A DNA stretch of 64,000 nt from an uncultured Victivallales bacterium (GTDB lineage Bacteria > Verrucomicrobiota > Lentisphaeria > Victivallales > UBA1829), in NCBI GenBank assembly GCA_934661375.1, contig CAKUJH010000014.1, forward strand, positions 19,562-83,561, written 5' to 3'. Below the pieces are notes generated by a model that saw only the letters and a list, made by a program, of their open reading frames with translations, was not told where the DNA came from and did not search any database. The position numbers were made by a program, and so were the translations under genes. Positions 17,522-26,479 of the stretch are shown piece by piece (positions within the stretch are counted from its first letter, which is position 1; the number at the start of each line of letters is the position of its first letter).

Positions 17522-18409
17522 ATGAACGAAGAAGGATTTGTCAGAAAGCTCACGGCATTGTTTCCGCAGTCACCGGATGTGAAAGCCGGTCCGGGCGACG
17601 ACTGCGCGGTGCTGGATACGGGGATGCCGGATCTGCTGCTTGCCGCGGTGGATCAGGTGATTACGGATGTGCATTACTGCAAGGGGTGTCCGCCCGCCGC
17701 AATTGCGGGAAAACTGCTCCGCCGGAATGTCAGCGACATCGCGTCCATGGGGGGGATTCCGACTCATGCGCTGCTGTCTCTTGCGGTCAACCCGATGTCG
17801 GAGGAGTGGCTGACGCAGTTTCATGAAGCGATGGCGGCGGAAGCCGGGGTGTACGGAGTCTCCATCATCGGCGGGGATATGGCGCGTCTGTTTGTGCCGG
17901 GGGAGGTGCTGTCGCTTTCCATTCTCGGACGGGTGGAACGCGGCAGACTGTGTCTGCGTTCCGGCGCAAAACCGGGCGACTGGCTGTTCGCAACCGGCTG
18001 TTTCGGCAATTCTTTTCTTTCGGAACATCATCTGACATTCCGTCCGCGGCTGAAGGAAGCGCGTTTTCTGGCGGGGGATTACACCTGCACCATGCAGGAC
18101 GTCAGCGACGGTCTGCTCAAAGACGCCGCCCGCATGGCGGAGGCGTCCGGACTGGCATTGAAGCTGTTTCCGGAAAAAATACCGCTGCGCACCGGGGCGA
18201 CTCCGGAAGGGGCGTTGACGGACGGCGAAGATTACGAGCTGCTGTTCGCCGTGCCGGACCGTTTGCGGCCGCAGCTGGAACACAACTGGCCGTTTGCGGA
18301 AACGCAGCTGTCGTGCATCGGACAATTCGCCGCAGGGAAGCCGGGGGAAGTTTCCGGAGTGGAACTGCATTCTGAAAAACACAACACAGGATATGATCAT
18401 TTTCAATGA
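17522..18409 (+). CDS. thiL: Thiamine-monophosphate kinase
   Basis: 295 residues. ThiL of the PurM/AIR-synthase fold: GPGDDCAVL (about 22-30) binds the metal and ATP, VDQVITDVHY follows, SDIASMGG and GGDMAR are family blocks, and TMQDVSDGLLKDAARMAE completes the active site. It phosphorylates TMP to the cofactor thiamine pyrophosphate. It starts 11 nt after the HIT stop with no clear ribosome site, so translation is probably coupled, and its stop overlaps the tsaE start. Confidence 0.93.
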   Translation: MNEEGFVRKLTALFPQSPDVKAGPGDDCAVLDTGMPDLLLAAVDQVITDVHYCKGCPPAAIAGKLLRRNVSDIASMGGIPTHALLSLAVNPMSEEWLTQFHEAMAAEAGVYGVSIIGGDMARLFVPGEVLSLSILGRVERGRLCLRSGAKPGDWLFATGCFGNSFLSEHHLTFRPRLKEARFLAGDYTCTMQDVSDGLLKDAARMAEASGLALKLFPEKIPLRTGATPEGALTDGEDYELLFAVPDRLRPQLEHNWPFAETQLSCIGQFAAGKPGEVSGVELHSEKHNTGYDHFQ

Positions 18410-18843
18410 AAAAAGAATATTACACACATTCCGCAGAGGAAACGCGCGAACTGGCGCGCCGGATTGCCCGGAAAACTCCCAATGGCACGGTGTTCACTCT
18501 GGATGGAAATTTAGGAGCCGGGAAAACGGTTTTCGCCTCCGGTTTTGCCGCCGGACTGGGAATCACGGAACCGGTGTCCAGCCCTACGTTCACCATTGTT
18601 CAGGAATACCCTTATGCCGGTGGCATGTTCTTTCATCTGGATCTGTACCGGATCGACAATACGGAAGCGGCTCTGGCATTCGGCATAGATGAATTTCTTT
18701 ATGCTTCCGATGCGATTACGCTGGTTGAATGGCCGGAACGCATTGATCCGAAACTCTATCCCGCCGGCACGGTTCATGTGGTGATCGAAAGGACTCCGGC
18801 GGAAGGAGAAAGAAAAATCGTGATAGACGGCGCGGCTGAGTGA
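18406..18843 (+). CDS. tsaE: tRNA t6A biosynthesis ATPase TsaE
   Basis: 145 residues. P-loop GNLGAGKT (34-41), then VSSPTFTIVQEY and FFHLDLYRID, and a late LVEWPERI, the standard TsaE series. With TsaB, TsaC/C2 and TsaD it makes N6-threonylcarbamoyladenosine at position 37 of ANN-decoding tRNAs; TsaE is the essential ATPase that resets the TsaBD complex. The other tsa genes are not in the window. ATGA overlap with thiL. Confidence 0.93.
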   Translation: MKKEYYTHSAEETRELARRIARKTPNGTVFTLDGNLGAGKTVFASGFAAGLGITEPVSSPTFTIVQEYPYAGGMFFHLDLYRIDNTEAALAFGIDEFLYASDAITLVEWPERIDPKLYPAGTVHVVIERTPAEGERKIVIDGAAE

Positions 18844-18883
18844 CAGTACAGACCCGAAAAACAGGGAACGAGGAGTTGTTGAA

Positions 18884-19570
18884 ATGAAATATTTTTTACT
18901 GATGATTGCAGGCGTGTGTTTGTTTCTGCTGAACGGATGCGTGACGGTGTGCGAAACAGAATCACCGGCATTGACCGCAAAATTTTCACCCGAAACCCGA
19001 TTGCGCCTGGAAGGATTTCAGCTGATGATCTGGCAGGCGACACAGCGGCATGTCGGACATTCCTCGGCAGCAGTCTATGATTACAGAACCAACAGCTGGA
19101 CTACTGGAAGCGGTTCGTATTCCGGCACGACCTATGACCATGTGCCGGACGAGCAGTTTTCATCCATCGTAACAGATGTATTTGAACTTTCCGGTGCAAA
19201 TATAAGAACGGATACTCCGGATTTGACCATTGAAGGAAGAATCGGCGGCGGGCATTACATCTGGAGTTCTCCGGCAATGTGGTATCGCGACGTCCCGATT
19301 TTCATTGTTACGCTCTGCACTTTCGGTATGGCAATAAGCAGCGAACGCGAAAATGATGTAAGACTGATCGTTTACGGCAAGAACGGCAGAAGACTCAAAG
19401 AATATTATGCCAGTGCAAAGTATCATGCCGCCGTAATTGGATTTCCGTTTGCATCGTTTGCAAATGAAAAAATATATGATGCATACGAGGACCGGATGGC
19501 GACAAAATTTGCTCTTATCCAGTGTGTTAATGCGTTTATTCAGGATTGGAATAACGGTTTTTTTCAATGA
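18884..19570 (+). CDS. Lipoprotein of unknown function
   Basis: 228 residues with a lipoprotein signal ending LLNGC, so Cys20 or so is lipidated. A Ser/Gly/Tyr-rich middle (TTGSGSYSGTTYDH) is followed by a hydrophobic stretch (IFIVTLCTFGMAIS) that could be a buried strand or membrane helix, then a basic alpha/beta end. No family recognised. GAGGAG precedes the start. Confidence 0.7.
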   Translation: MKYFLLMIAGVCLFLLNGCVTVCETESPALTAKFSPETRLRLEGFQLMIWQATQRHVGHSSAAVYDYRTNSWTTGSGSYSGTTYDHVPDEQFSSIVTDVFELSGANIRTDTPDLTIEGRIGGGHYIWSSPAMWYRDVPIFIVTLCTFGMAISSERENDVRLIVYGKNGRRLKEYYASAKYHAAVIGFPFASFANEKIYDAYEDRMATKFALIQCVNAFIQDWNNGFFQ

Positions 19571-19763
19571 GATTTCGACGGAGCGGCTTGTCTGCCGGCG
19601 CGACTGCCGAAAGTCCGGAAATCGAAAATTTTCATAAAAACGCAATTATGTTTTGAGCGTGAGCAGTGTATGGAAAAGCTATTGTTTTTACCAACTGCGG
19701 ACTTTTGGCAGTGCCGTCTGCCGCCGCAAACCTGAAAAAGTGATGAAAAATCCGAAAAAAATC
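19571..19763. other. Intergenic stretch without a recognised gene
   Basis: Between two lipoprotein genes. Several A/T runs and weak inverted repeats; no convincing ORF, RNA gene or strong terminator. Confidence 0.6.
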
Positions 19764-19791
19764 TTGAAAATGGATTTTTCAATGCTATGGT
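19764..19791 (+). promoter_or_regulatory. Candidate promoter of the TRL-like lipoprotein gene
   Basis: TTGAAA (19764-19769), 16-bp spacer, TATGGT (19786-19791), 53 nt ahead of the ATG. Confidence 0.4.
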
Positions 19792-19844
19792 AACGGCAGA
19801 AGGCGGCATGAGGCTGTCTTCAAAAACAAATAAAGGAGATTTAT

Positions 19845-20240
19845 ATGAAAAAGTCCCTTCTTCTGGCAGGAGGTGCGGTTCTCGCATCTGTAATTCTTTC
19901 CGGATGTGCCGGTGTTTCCGTCAATCAGGGCGCACCGGGTGCGGTTTCCATGGGGCCGAATTTCTACTCTGAATATTCTGCCAACTCCATGATTTCGCCC
20001 TACACCGGAGCTTACACTGTTGTCAAACGCGATGTGAAAGCCTCAGCTGAACTGAAAAGTTTCTTCACCTGCATCACCATGGGTGACATTTCCTATGAAA
20101 CTCTGAAGGCCAAAGCTCTGGCTCAGGCTCCCGGCGCACAGGATCTCATTGAAGTCAAGATGGACTACAAAGTCAACACCATTTTGGGCGTCAACACTGT
20201 TACCGCCAACATGACCGCTACGGCAGTCAAATACAAATAA
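19845..20240 (+). CDS. TRL-like family lipoprotein
   Basis: 131 residues. Signal peptide ending ILSGC, then a short beta-rich domain. The order GVSVNQG, YTGAYTVVKRDVKAS, TMGDISYETLKAKALAQAPG and NTILGVNTVTANMTA matches the TRL-like proteins (PF13146), small exported proteins of unknown role. Strong AAAGGAG site; its own promoter and terminator make it monocistronic, and codon use suggests good expression. Confidence 0.75.
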   Translation: MKKSLLLAGGAVLASVILSGCAGVSVNQGAPGAVSMGPNFYSEYSANSMISPYTGAYTVVKRDVKASAELKSFFTCITMGDISYETLKAKALAQAPGAQDLIEVKMDYKVNTILGVNTVTANMTATAVKYK

Positions 20241-20272
20241 TCACGTTTGTATTCATTTTATAGTCGCTGAAA

Positions 20273-20304
20273 AGAAACCCGGATAATTCCGGGTTTCTTT
20301 TTTT
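20273..20304 (+). terminator. Rho-independent terminator after the TRL-like gene
   Basis: Eleven-base-pair stem AGAAACCCGGA/TCCGGGTTTCT (20273-20283 with 20288-20298) and a run of T. Read on the minus strand it also gives a U-rich tail, so it may serve the convergent lipoprotein gene as well. Confidence 0.92.
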
Positions 20305-20321
20305 CTGCATACAGCACAGAA

Positions 20322-20747
20322 TCAGCGCGGGGGCAGGGAAATGTCTTCCCCGTTTGCACCGTAGAAATTTTTCGGAATCTTGCCGCTTGCCTGATCTGTA
20401 ATCAGACGGATAGTCCAGTCGGCACGGTTGTCGGACAATAATTTTCCGGAACGCTGCAGCATCAGTACCCGGTAATTCGGCAGATTCCAGCGCACGGTCA
20501 GATGTCCTTCCTTGTATCCGGTGTAACGGACATGAAAATCCGGTTTCCCGGTTTGAATCAGCGAACGTTCTTCTTCGGTGATTTTGAGTTTCCTTGCCTT
20601 GGAGATGAACCGCCGTACATGGGCGGTAACGGCATCTTCCTCCGCCGGCGTCAGACGGTCTTTCTGTGAAATTTCGTAATCGGCGGAACAGCTGCAGAGC
20701 AGGGCGGACATTCCCAGGGTCAGGGACAGAAAAATATTGCGGAACAT
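20322..20747 (-). CDS. Small lipoprotein of unknown function
   Basis: 141 residues. Lipoprotein signal ending ALLCSCS. The mature part has one helix (about 40-65) followed by beta strands with WNLPNYRVLMLQRSG. No family recognised. It begins 1 nt after the stop of the nucleotidase-like gene and has AAGGAG before the ATG, so it is the last gene of the DUF89-nucleotidase-lipoprotein run. Confidence 0.7.
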   Translation of the reverse strand: MFRNIFLSLTLGMSALLCSCSADYEISQKDRLTPAEEDAVTAHVRRFISKARKLKITEEERSLIQTGKPDFHVRYTGYKEGHLTVRWNLPNYRVLMLQRSGKLLSDNRADWTIRLITDQASGKIPKNFYGANGEDISLPPR

Positions 20748-20748
20748 G

Positions 20749-22221
20749 TCATTTCTCCTTTTTTACCGGATATTCCCGGACCAGATATTCCCGCAGAATT
20801 TCGCGGACCGGTTCCGGGTAAAAATGTTTTTTCTTGTTCTGTACGATGCGGTTCAATTCCGGCCAGCGCGAATTGCCGCCGGAACAGGCAAATGAACTGA
20901 AGGCGCAGAGATACAGTTCATCTGAGTTCAGTTCTCCGCCTCCGGAAAGTTTCACGGTTTCAATTTTCCCCCGGTTCATCCGAAATTCCAGACCGTCCGG
21001 CGGCAGAAATGCCCGGTTTTTCCGCAGATTCTTCAACTGTTCCTCCAGAACAGCAAGACATTCCCGTCCGGTCAGTTCGAGTGTTTCGATGTGGTCGTCG
21101 TACGGCATCAGCAGATAAATATGCCGCAGAGTCAGAATGCCGGGATTCTTCCGGTAACGGCTGCCGCTGTCGAAGAATACAATCTGCGCGCCGGTATGCG
21201 CCCGGACGGCATCGGCAAAGAGCCGGGTCGCCGGATTGGAATGCTCGCCTTTTTCCAGCGGACGGAGCGCAAACGGCAGCCTGGCAATTTCGGTTTGCGC
21301 GGAACGTTCTGTGCGTTTCAGCAGCGGAGCCAGCAGACGGGCGGTTTCCGGATGTTCCGGCGTACGTGGACTGGTGAAAACCAGACGGGTCTTCAGAGAG
21401 GTTATTCTCCGCTGAACGTCATCATACACCAAATCCGCCACGGCGATTCCTCCGGCGAGGGGCGGCGGCTGCATCCGCCAGGAACTGCGTCCCAGCGGTT
21501 TGCCGGCTTCCTGCTGATGGGAATGTCCGCTCAGCACCAGATCAATCTGCGGGTATTCCCGGATCAGGTCGTACAGATTGCAGCGAGGTTCCAGCGGCGT
21601 ATATTCGCCGGCGTGAACTGCCAGCACAATCGCTTCCGGTTTAGCACGCATGATTTCCGGCATTATCCGTTTCATTTCTCCGGAAACGGAAAGAATCCGG
21701 ATTCTGCCCAGCACCTGCTTCGGAAACATGGCAGGCAGGGAAGGGTAGGCAATTCCGATTACGGCAATGTTCAGACCGTTTCTGCGGATCATTTTCCACG
21801 CGCAGACCGGTGCTTCCCGCCAGTCCAGATTGAGGGCGCACACGCTGCCGCGGAACTGGCGCAGGGCAGACAGCAGGGCGCCGGAACCGAATTCAAAATC
21901 ATGGTTGCCCGGCACAAAAACATCATAGGACATGCTGTTCAGAAAACGGATCATCATTTCGCGCCCGGCAGGAAACAGCATGGGGTATGACCCCTGAATC
22001 AGATCTCCGCAGTCGATGCGCAGGGATTTTTCCATGCCGCCCGCATCGCGGATTTCCTGCTCAATCACTGCCGCGGTACGTGCCAGCTGTCCGCTTTCCA
22101 TTTTCCCGTGCAGGTCGGACGTCTGAATGATCCGCAACGGGATTTCCCTGCCGGAAACTCCGCAGAAAAGCAGCATCAGAAACAGGAACAGCTGTAATTT
22201 TTCAGACGTTGAAATTTGCAT
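20749..22221 (-). CDS. Secreted 5'-nucleotidase/UshA-like metallophosphoesterase
   Basis: 490 residues. Signal peptide (residues 1-24). Metallophosphoesterase motifs in order: QTSDLHGKM, DCGDLIQGS, PGNHDFEFGSG, LAVHAGEY and LSGHSHQ, giving the two-metal site. The C-terminal domain (about 300-490) has the nucleotidase substrate pocket with SNPATRLFADAVRAHTGA and FFDSGSRYR, where the usual Asn-Gly of this block is changed. Expected role: periplasmic release of phosphate or nucleosides from nucleotides. The start overlaps the DUF89 gene by 20 nt. Confidence 0.88.
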   Translation of the reverse strand: MQISTSEKLQLFLFLMLLFCGVSGREIPLRIIQTSDLHGKMESGQLARTAAVIEQEIRDAGGMEKSLRIDCGDLIQGSYPMLFPAGREMMIRFLNSMSYDVFVPGNHDFEFGSGALLSALRQFRGSVCALNLDWREAPVCAWKMIRRNGLNIAVIGIAYPSLPAMFPKQVLGRIRILSVSGEMKRIMPEIMRAKPEAIVLAVHAGEYTPLEPRCNLYDLIREYPQIDLVLSGHSHQQEAGKPLGRSSWRMQPPPLAGGIAVADLVYDDVQRRITSLKTRLVFTSPRTPEHPETARLLAPLLKRTERSAQTEIARLPFALRPLEKGEHSNPATRLFADAVRAHTGAQIVFFDSGSRYRKNPGILTLRHIYLLMPYDDHIETLELTGRECLAVLEEQLKNLRKNRAFLPPDGLEFRMNRGKIETVKLSGGGELNSDELYLCAFSSFACSGGNSRWPELNRIVQNKKKHFYPEPVREILREYLVREYPVKKEK

Positions 22222-23068
22222 GGAGAATCTGTGCGCTTCCTGGTTTGACGTTGCCGAGTTTCCGTATGATTACCGGACATTTCGCCCGAAGGAGCCAGAC
22301 GATCGGACGGTCTGTTCCGCAGAGTGTTTCATAGTTTCCCTGACCCTTGGAAATGATGAGGTCGGCGGAATGGAAGGCTTCGGTAAATTCCGGCGAGGTC
22401 CGCCGCAAATCAATGCCGGGAGTGTCGTCGCCGGTGTCGATCAGCCGTGCGGACGCCTGAGTCAGTCCGGACTCTGTGGCTTCGCGGCGTGTAACATCAT
22501 TCAGAACCGGTTTGCCGCGTACCGCAACGGTGGTTCTGTTTCCGAAAAATCGAATCAGCTGCGAATCGAAAACCGCTTCTCCGCAGTTGTCCGTGATATA
22601 CAGAATCCGTTGGGCTTTATCCAATGTCCGGCGGAAAATTTCCAGTTCATTACGGTTGATTTCACCGTTCAGGATTTCGGCAATGCGTTCACGGGCGGTA
22701 TTCAGGTCGAACGCCGTGTTGACCCCGTAATCAATGATGTTTCCGGCAATGGCAAGGCGTACGCCGGCTTCCAGCGGATCGGAAAATTTTTTCAGCTCCG
22801 CCGCGAGTGTCGGCAGCAGTTCTTTCGCACAGACGGTGGAACGGTCCTTTTCCTGCCGGAAGGGATCGGCTTCGCCGGTATATTTCCGGATGACTTCATA
22901 GACTTTGCGTGCATTGACCGGCGGGGCATCCTGAAAATCGGAATCGGCAATTGTCCGCAGCACGGCACGGCAGAGCGCATCTGCCCGGTCTTCGGGCAAA
23001 GCAAAGCGCCGGGTCAGAAACAATGCCGCCCGTTCATAACATAAAATACATTCCGGATCCGTTTTCAT
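22202..23068 (-). CDS. DUF89/ARMT1-like damage-control phosphatase
   Basis: 288 residues from the ATG at 23068, which has an AAGGA site; an upstream in-frame start adds 18 residues and lacks one. N-terminal CILC pair, then NIIDYGVN (metal-binding Asn/Asp), YITDNCGEAVFD and ISKGQGNYE near the C-terminus, as in the short DUF89 proteins of archaea and bacteria. DUF89 enzymes dephosphorylate harmful or excess sugar/cofactor phosphates in a metal-dependent way. Co-transcribed with the nucleotidase-like gene. Confidence 0.85.
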   Translation of the reverse strand: MKTDPECILCYERAALFLTRRFALPEDRADALCRAVLRTIADSDFQDAPPVNARKVYEVIRKYTGEADPFRQEKDRSTVCAKELLPTLAAELKKFSDPLEAGVRLAIAGNIIDYGVNTAFDLNTARERIAEILNGEINRNELEIFRRTLDKAQRILYITDNCGEAVFDSQLIRFFGNRTTVAVRGKPVLNDVTRREATESGLTQASARLIDTGDDTPGIDLRRTSPEFTEAFHSADLIISKGQGNYETLCGTDRPIVWLLRAKCPVIIRKLGNVKPGSAQILHANFNV

Positions 23069-23227
23069 GCTGTCATCCTTGTTGCAGACAGGTAAAATAC
23101 CGCCGTATTTCCGAAAAGTCAAGGCTCATTGTTCCGGATTCTCCGAAGGTTTGGCATCAGGACTGTTCCGGCAAAGTACGGAATACGGATTTTCCGGTAA
23201 AAACCGGATTTTTTTTCCTGCGTCCCG

Positions 23228-23255
23228 TTGCATTCACGCGAAGGACATGTATATT
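23228..23255 (+). promoter_or_regulatory. Candidate promoter of icd
   Basis: TTGCAT (23228-23233), 16-bp spacer, TATATT (23250-23255), placing the transcript start about 33 nt before the icd ATG. Confidence 0.55.
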
Positions 23256-23294
23256 TTGTGCAGTCAGAACGGAAAAGATTGCAAGGAGAAAGTT

Positions 23295-24548
23295 ATGGCT
23301 TACGATAAGATCAAAGTTCCCGCAGGAGAAAAAATCACCCTCAAATCCGAAGGTGTGCTGAATGTTCCCGACAACCCGATCATCACTTATATTGAAGGCG
23401 ATGGAACGGGTCCGGATATTACCGCCGCGTCCATGAAAATCTGGAATGCCGCAGTGGAAAAAGCATACGGCGGCAAACGCAGGATCGCCTGGATGGAAGT
23501 TTTTGCCGGCGAAAAAGCCAACCGGGTTTACGGGGAAGGCACCTGGCTGCCGGAGGAAACGGTGGAAGCCATCCGCGAGCACCGCATTGCCATCAAAGGT
23601 CCGCTGACGACTCCGGTCGGGAAGGGCATCCGCTCCCTCAACGTGGCATTGCGCCAGAATCTTGATCTGTATGTCTGCCTTCGTCCGGTGCGCCATTTCA
23701 CCGGCGTGCCTTCTCCGGTCAGGAATCCGGAACTGACCGACATGGTGGTGTTCCGTGAAAACACCGAGGACATTTACGCAGGAATTGAATGGGCGTCCGG
23801 CACTCCGGAAGTGAAGAAAGTCATTGATTTTCTGCAGAACGAAATGAAGGTGAACAAAATCCGTTTCCCTGAAACCAGCGCCATCGGCATCAAACCGGTT
23901 TCCAGAGAGGGAAGCGAACGCCTGATCCGCGCCGCCATCCAGTATGCCATTGCCAATAACCGCAAAAGCGTTACGCTGGTTCACAAAGGCAACATCATGA
24001 AATTCACCGAAGGCGGTTTCAAGGAATGGGGTTATGCGCTCGCCAAACGTGAATTCGGCGACAAAGTGGTCGCCTGGGCGGATTGCGACGGCAAGGTGCC
24101 GGAAGGCAAAATCCTCATCAAGGACTGTATCTGCGATGCGTTCCTCCAGCAGATTCTGACCCGTCCCGCGGAATATGATGTGATCGCCACCATGAACCTC
24201 AACGGCGATTATGTGTCCGACGCCCTTGCCGCATGTGTCGGCGGAATCGGCATTGCTCCCGGCGCCAACATCAATTACATGACCGGCATGGCGGTTTTCG
24301 AAGCCACGCACGGCACTGCGCCGAAATATGCCGGCATGGATAAAGTCAATCCTTCTTCTCTGGCTCTTTCCGGGGAAATGCTGCTGCGGTTCATCGGCTG
24401 GAATGAAGCTGCCGACCTGGTCACGCGCGGCATTGAAAACGCCATTGCCGATAAACAGGTTACGTACGATTTCGCGCGTCTGATGGACGGTGCTGTGGAA
24501 CTTTCCTGTTCCGGCTTCGCCAATGCCGTGGTCGAACGTATGCGGTGA
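23295..24548 (+). CDS. icd: NADP-dependent isocitrate dehydrogenase
   Basis: 417 residues, same length class as E. coli Icd. Substrate loop GPLTTPVGKGIRSLNVALRQ with the regulatory-type Ser, FRENTEDIYAGIEW, and cofactor site EATHGTAPKYAGMDKVNPSS, whose Lys-Tyr and Val residues are those of NADP-specific enzymes. Catalyses isocitrate to 2-oxoglutarate in the TCA cycle. Strong AAGGAGAA site sets the start at 23295; the frame is open farther upstream without similarity. Heads an operon of unrelated small enzymes. Confidence 0.96.
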   Translation: MAYDKIKVPAGEKITLKSEGVLNVPDNPIITYIEGDGTGPDITAASMKIWNAAVEKAYGGKRRIAWMEVFAGEKANRVYGEGTWLPEETVEAIREHRIAIKGPLTTPVGKGIRSLNVALRQNLDLYVCLRPVRHFTGVPSPVRNPELTDMVVFRENTEDIYAGIEWASGTPEVKKVIDFLQNEMKVNKIRFPETSAIGIKPVSREGSERLIRAAIQYAIANNRKSVTLVHKGNIMKFTEGGFKEWGYALAKREFGDKVVAWADCDGKVPEGKILIKDCICDAFLQQILTRPAEYDVIATMNLNGDYVSDALAACVGGIGIAPGANINYMTGMAVFEATHGTAPKYAGMDKVNPSSLALSGEMLLRFIGWNEAADLVTRGIENAIADKQVTYDFARLMDGAVELSCSGFANAVVERMR

Positions 24549-24552
24549 AATC

Positions 24553-24972
24553 ATGAACGCCGCCGCTCCGGATGAGGTGATTTACCGCGTTCCTGCGGAA
24601 ATCCCTCCGGATGAAGCTGCCGCGCTTTATGTCGAAGCCGGCTGGATGGAAACGCCCGATACGGAAACGGTCGCCGCCATGCTGAAAGGTTCATTCGCGG
24701 TTTCCGCTGCCTTTCACCAGGGACGTCTGATCGGTTTCATGCGGGCGTTTTCGGACGGAGTGAGCGATGCGTATCTGCTGGATCTGGTGGTTCATGCCCC
24801 GTTCCGCAAACACGGAACAGGCAGGCAGATCCTCCGGAATCTGACGGACTATCTGAAACAGCGCGGCATAGACTGGGTTCTTTGCATCGGTGCGCCGGGG
24901 ACGGAGAAATTCTATTCCCGGACAGACGCCGGAGCAATGAACGGGTATACGCCGTATCGTTTCCCAACTTGA
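24553..24972 (+). CDS. GNAT-family N-acetyltransferase
   Basis: 139 residues. Acetyl-CoA binding region LLDLVVHAPFRKHGTGRQIL carries the V-x-x-x-x-R-x-x-G-x-G/A motif (about 78-95), and the C-terminal motif holds FYSRTDAG with the general Tyr. Preceded by a strand block with AAFHQGRLIGFMRAF. Acetyl acceptor unknown. Four nt after the icd stop, so translation is probably coupled. Confidence 0.85.
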   Translation: MNAAAPDEVIYRVPAEIPPDEAAALYVEAGWMETPDTETVAAMLKGSFAVSAAFHQGRLIGFMRAFSDGVSDAYLLDLVVHAPFRKHGTGRQILRNLTDYLKQRGIDWVLCIGAPGTEKFYSRTDAGAMNGYTPYRFPT

Positions 24973-24997
24973 AATATGATTACGACGGGGGAACACT

Positions 24998-25900
24998 ATG
25001 AACACTTTTGATTATGGAACCATGAAGCCGGTGGTCATCGGCGATTCCGCTGAAATCCGGGATGCCTTGCGCCGTTCGGATTATCCCAGCTGTGAATATG
25101 CCTTCGGCAATCTTATCATCTGGACCGAAGCGCAGCAGAACCGGATGGCGGTTTTCAACAACCGGATGTATTTTCACTTTTCCGCAATAGACGAACTGCT
25201 GTTTCCCTGCGGCGACGGGATGCCGGCGCCGGAGGAACTGAAGGCTTTTTCCGATGGAATGCGTGCCGCGTCCTATTCCGGGATTATTGCCCATGTCCCC
25301 GCCGCGTATCTGAATACTCCGGGACTGGAACAGTATTTTGCCGTCCAGCCGATGGATGACGGCAATGATGAATATATTTACCGCACGGAGACTCTGGCGG
25401 AACTGCGCGGTTCCAAGCTGTCGAAAAAACGCAACCTGATTTCCCAGTTCGAGCGTTTGTACGGCGGAAATTATGAACTGAAACCGGTGGCAAACGCGGA
25501 GGATTTCCGGATTATTACAGAGCTGAGCGAACATTGGCTGCGGGAACATCAGGATTCCCGGAGCATTGAAAATGAACGGCTTGCCATCGCGGCGGCTCTG
25601 GCGCATTTCGAAGAACTCGGTCTGCATGGTCTGATGCTGTCGGTGGGCGGTGAACTCAAAGCCTACGCGGTGTTCAGCCCGGTCAATTCCGATTCCTGCA
25701 CGGTGCATTTCGAGAAAGCTCTGCCGGAATGCAAAGGCGCGTCGCAGGTCATCACCAACCAGACGGCGATCTGCCTGCGCGGCAAGTGCGCCTTCATCAA
25801 CCGTGAACAGGATTTGAACATACCGGGTCTGCGCCGGGCAAAACTGTCCTATATGCCTGACATCATTCTCAAGGACTATCTGCTGATACCCAAACCGTGA
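24998..25900 (+). CDS. DUF2156 (lysyl-phosphatidylglycerol synthetase C-domain-like) protein
   Basis: 300 residues, two GNAT-like halves as in PF09924: an N-terminal half with CEYAFGNLIIW and a C-terminal half with HWLREHQDSRSIENE, LMLSVGGELKAYAVFSPV, HFEKALPECKGASQVI and INREQDLNIPGLRRAKLSY. The domain is shared with MprF aminoacyl-transferases, but this stand-alone soluble version has no assigned substrate. GGGGGA lies before the ATG. Confidence 0.85.
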   Translation: MNTFDYGTMKPVVIGDSAEIRDALRRSDYPSCEYAFGNLIIWTEAQQNRMAVFNNRMYFHFSAIDELLFPCGDGMPAPEELKAFSDGMRAASYSGIIAHVPAAYLNTPGLEQYFAVQPMDDGNDEYIYRTETLAELRGSKLSKKRNLISQFERLYGGNYELKPVANAEDFRIITELSEHWLREHQDSRSIENERLAIAAALAHFEELGLHGLMLSVGGELKAYAVFSPVNSDSCTVHFEKALPECKGASQVITNQTAICLRGKCAFINREQDLNIPGLRRAKLSYMPDIILKDYLLIPKP

Positions 25901-25908
25901 AAACGGAG
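25882..25908. repeat. 27-bp direct repeat, copy 1
   Basis: Identical to 25947-25973. It covers the last codons and stop of the DUF2156 gene plus the ribosome site ACGGAG of the next start. Confidence 0.95.
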
Positions 25909-25946
25909 ATGATAACATGCGCTTTTTGGCAAAATTTCTGCGTCGA

Positions 25947-25973
25947 GCTGATACCCAAACCGTGAAAACGGAG
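25947..25973. repeat. 27-bp direct repeat, copy 2
   Basis: Second copy, 65 bp downstream. Its ACGGAG serves the second macro-domain start at 25983. The 38 bp between the copies begins like another gene start (MRFLAKFLR). Confidence 0.95.
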
Positions 25974-25982
25974 GCGGGTTCA

Positions 25983-26477
25983 ATGAAAATCACAGCGATA
26001 CGCGGGGACATCACAAAACTTCAGGTGGATGCAATTGTCAATGCCGCCAATTGCCGCTTGCTGGGCGGTGGCGGTGTGGACGGTGCGATTCACCGTGCCG
26101 CCGGACCGGGTCTGCTGGAAGAATGCCGTAAATTCGGCGGATGCCCAACCGGGGAAGCCGTGATTACCGGCGCGTATGATTTGCCGTGCCGTTTTGTGAT
26201 TCATACGCCCGGTCCGGTCTGGAACGGCGGTCGCCGCGGGGAAGCAGAACTGCTGGCATCCAGTTATGAAAACAGTTTGAAACGAGCCAGGGAAAAACAG
26301 TGCCGGACTGTGGCATTTCCCTGTATTTCCACGGGCGTGTACGGGTATCCGCTGAAAGCCGCTGCGGAGATTGCGGTCCGGACTGTCCGGGCGTGGCGCG
26401 GTTCATTTCCGGAGGAAGTGATTTTCTGCTGTTTCTCTCCGGAAGCGTTGAATATTTACCAATCCCTGTTGAAATAA
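25983..26477 (+). CDS. Macro-domain protein (YmdB-like)
   Basis: 164 residues from the ATG at 25983. Macro-domain motifs: IVNAANCRLLGGGGVDGAIH (about 18-37) and PCISTGVYGYP (about 108-118), which bind the ADP-ribose diphosphate. Members remove O-acetyl or ADP-ribose groups. An in-frame ATG at 25917 would add 22 residues (MRFLAKFLRR...); both starts have the same duplicated ACGGAG site at good spacing, so either or both may be used. Similarity favours 25983. Confidence 0.9.
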   Translation: MKITAIRGDITKLQVDAIVNAANCRLLGGGGVDGAIHRAAGPGLLEECRKFGGCPTGEAVITGAYDLPCRFVIHTPGPVWNGGRRGEAELLASSYENSLKRAREKQCRTVAFPCISTGVYGYPLKAAAEIAVRTVRAWRGSFPEEVIFCCFSPEALNIYQSLLK

Positions 26478-26479
26478 TC

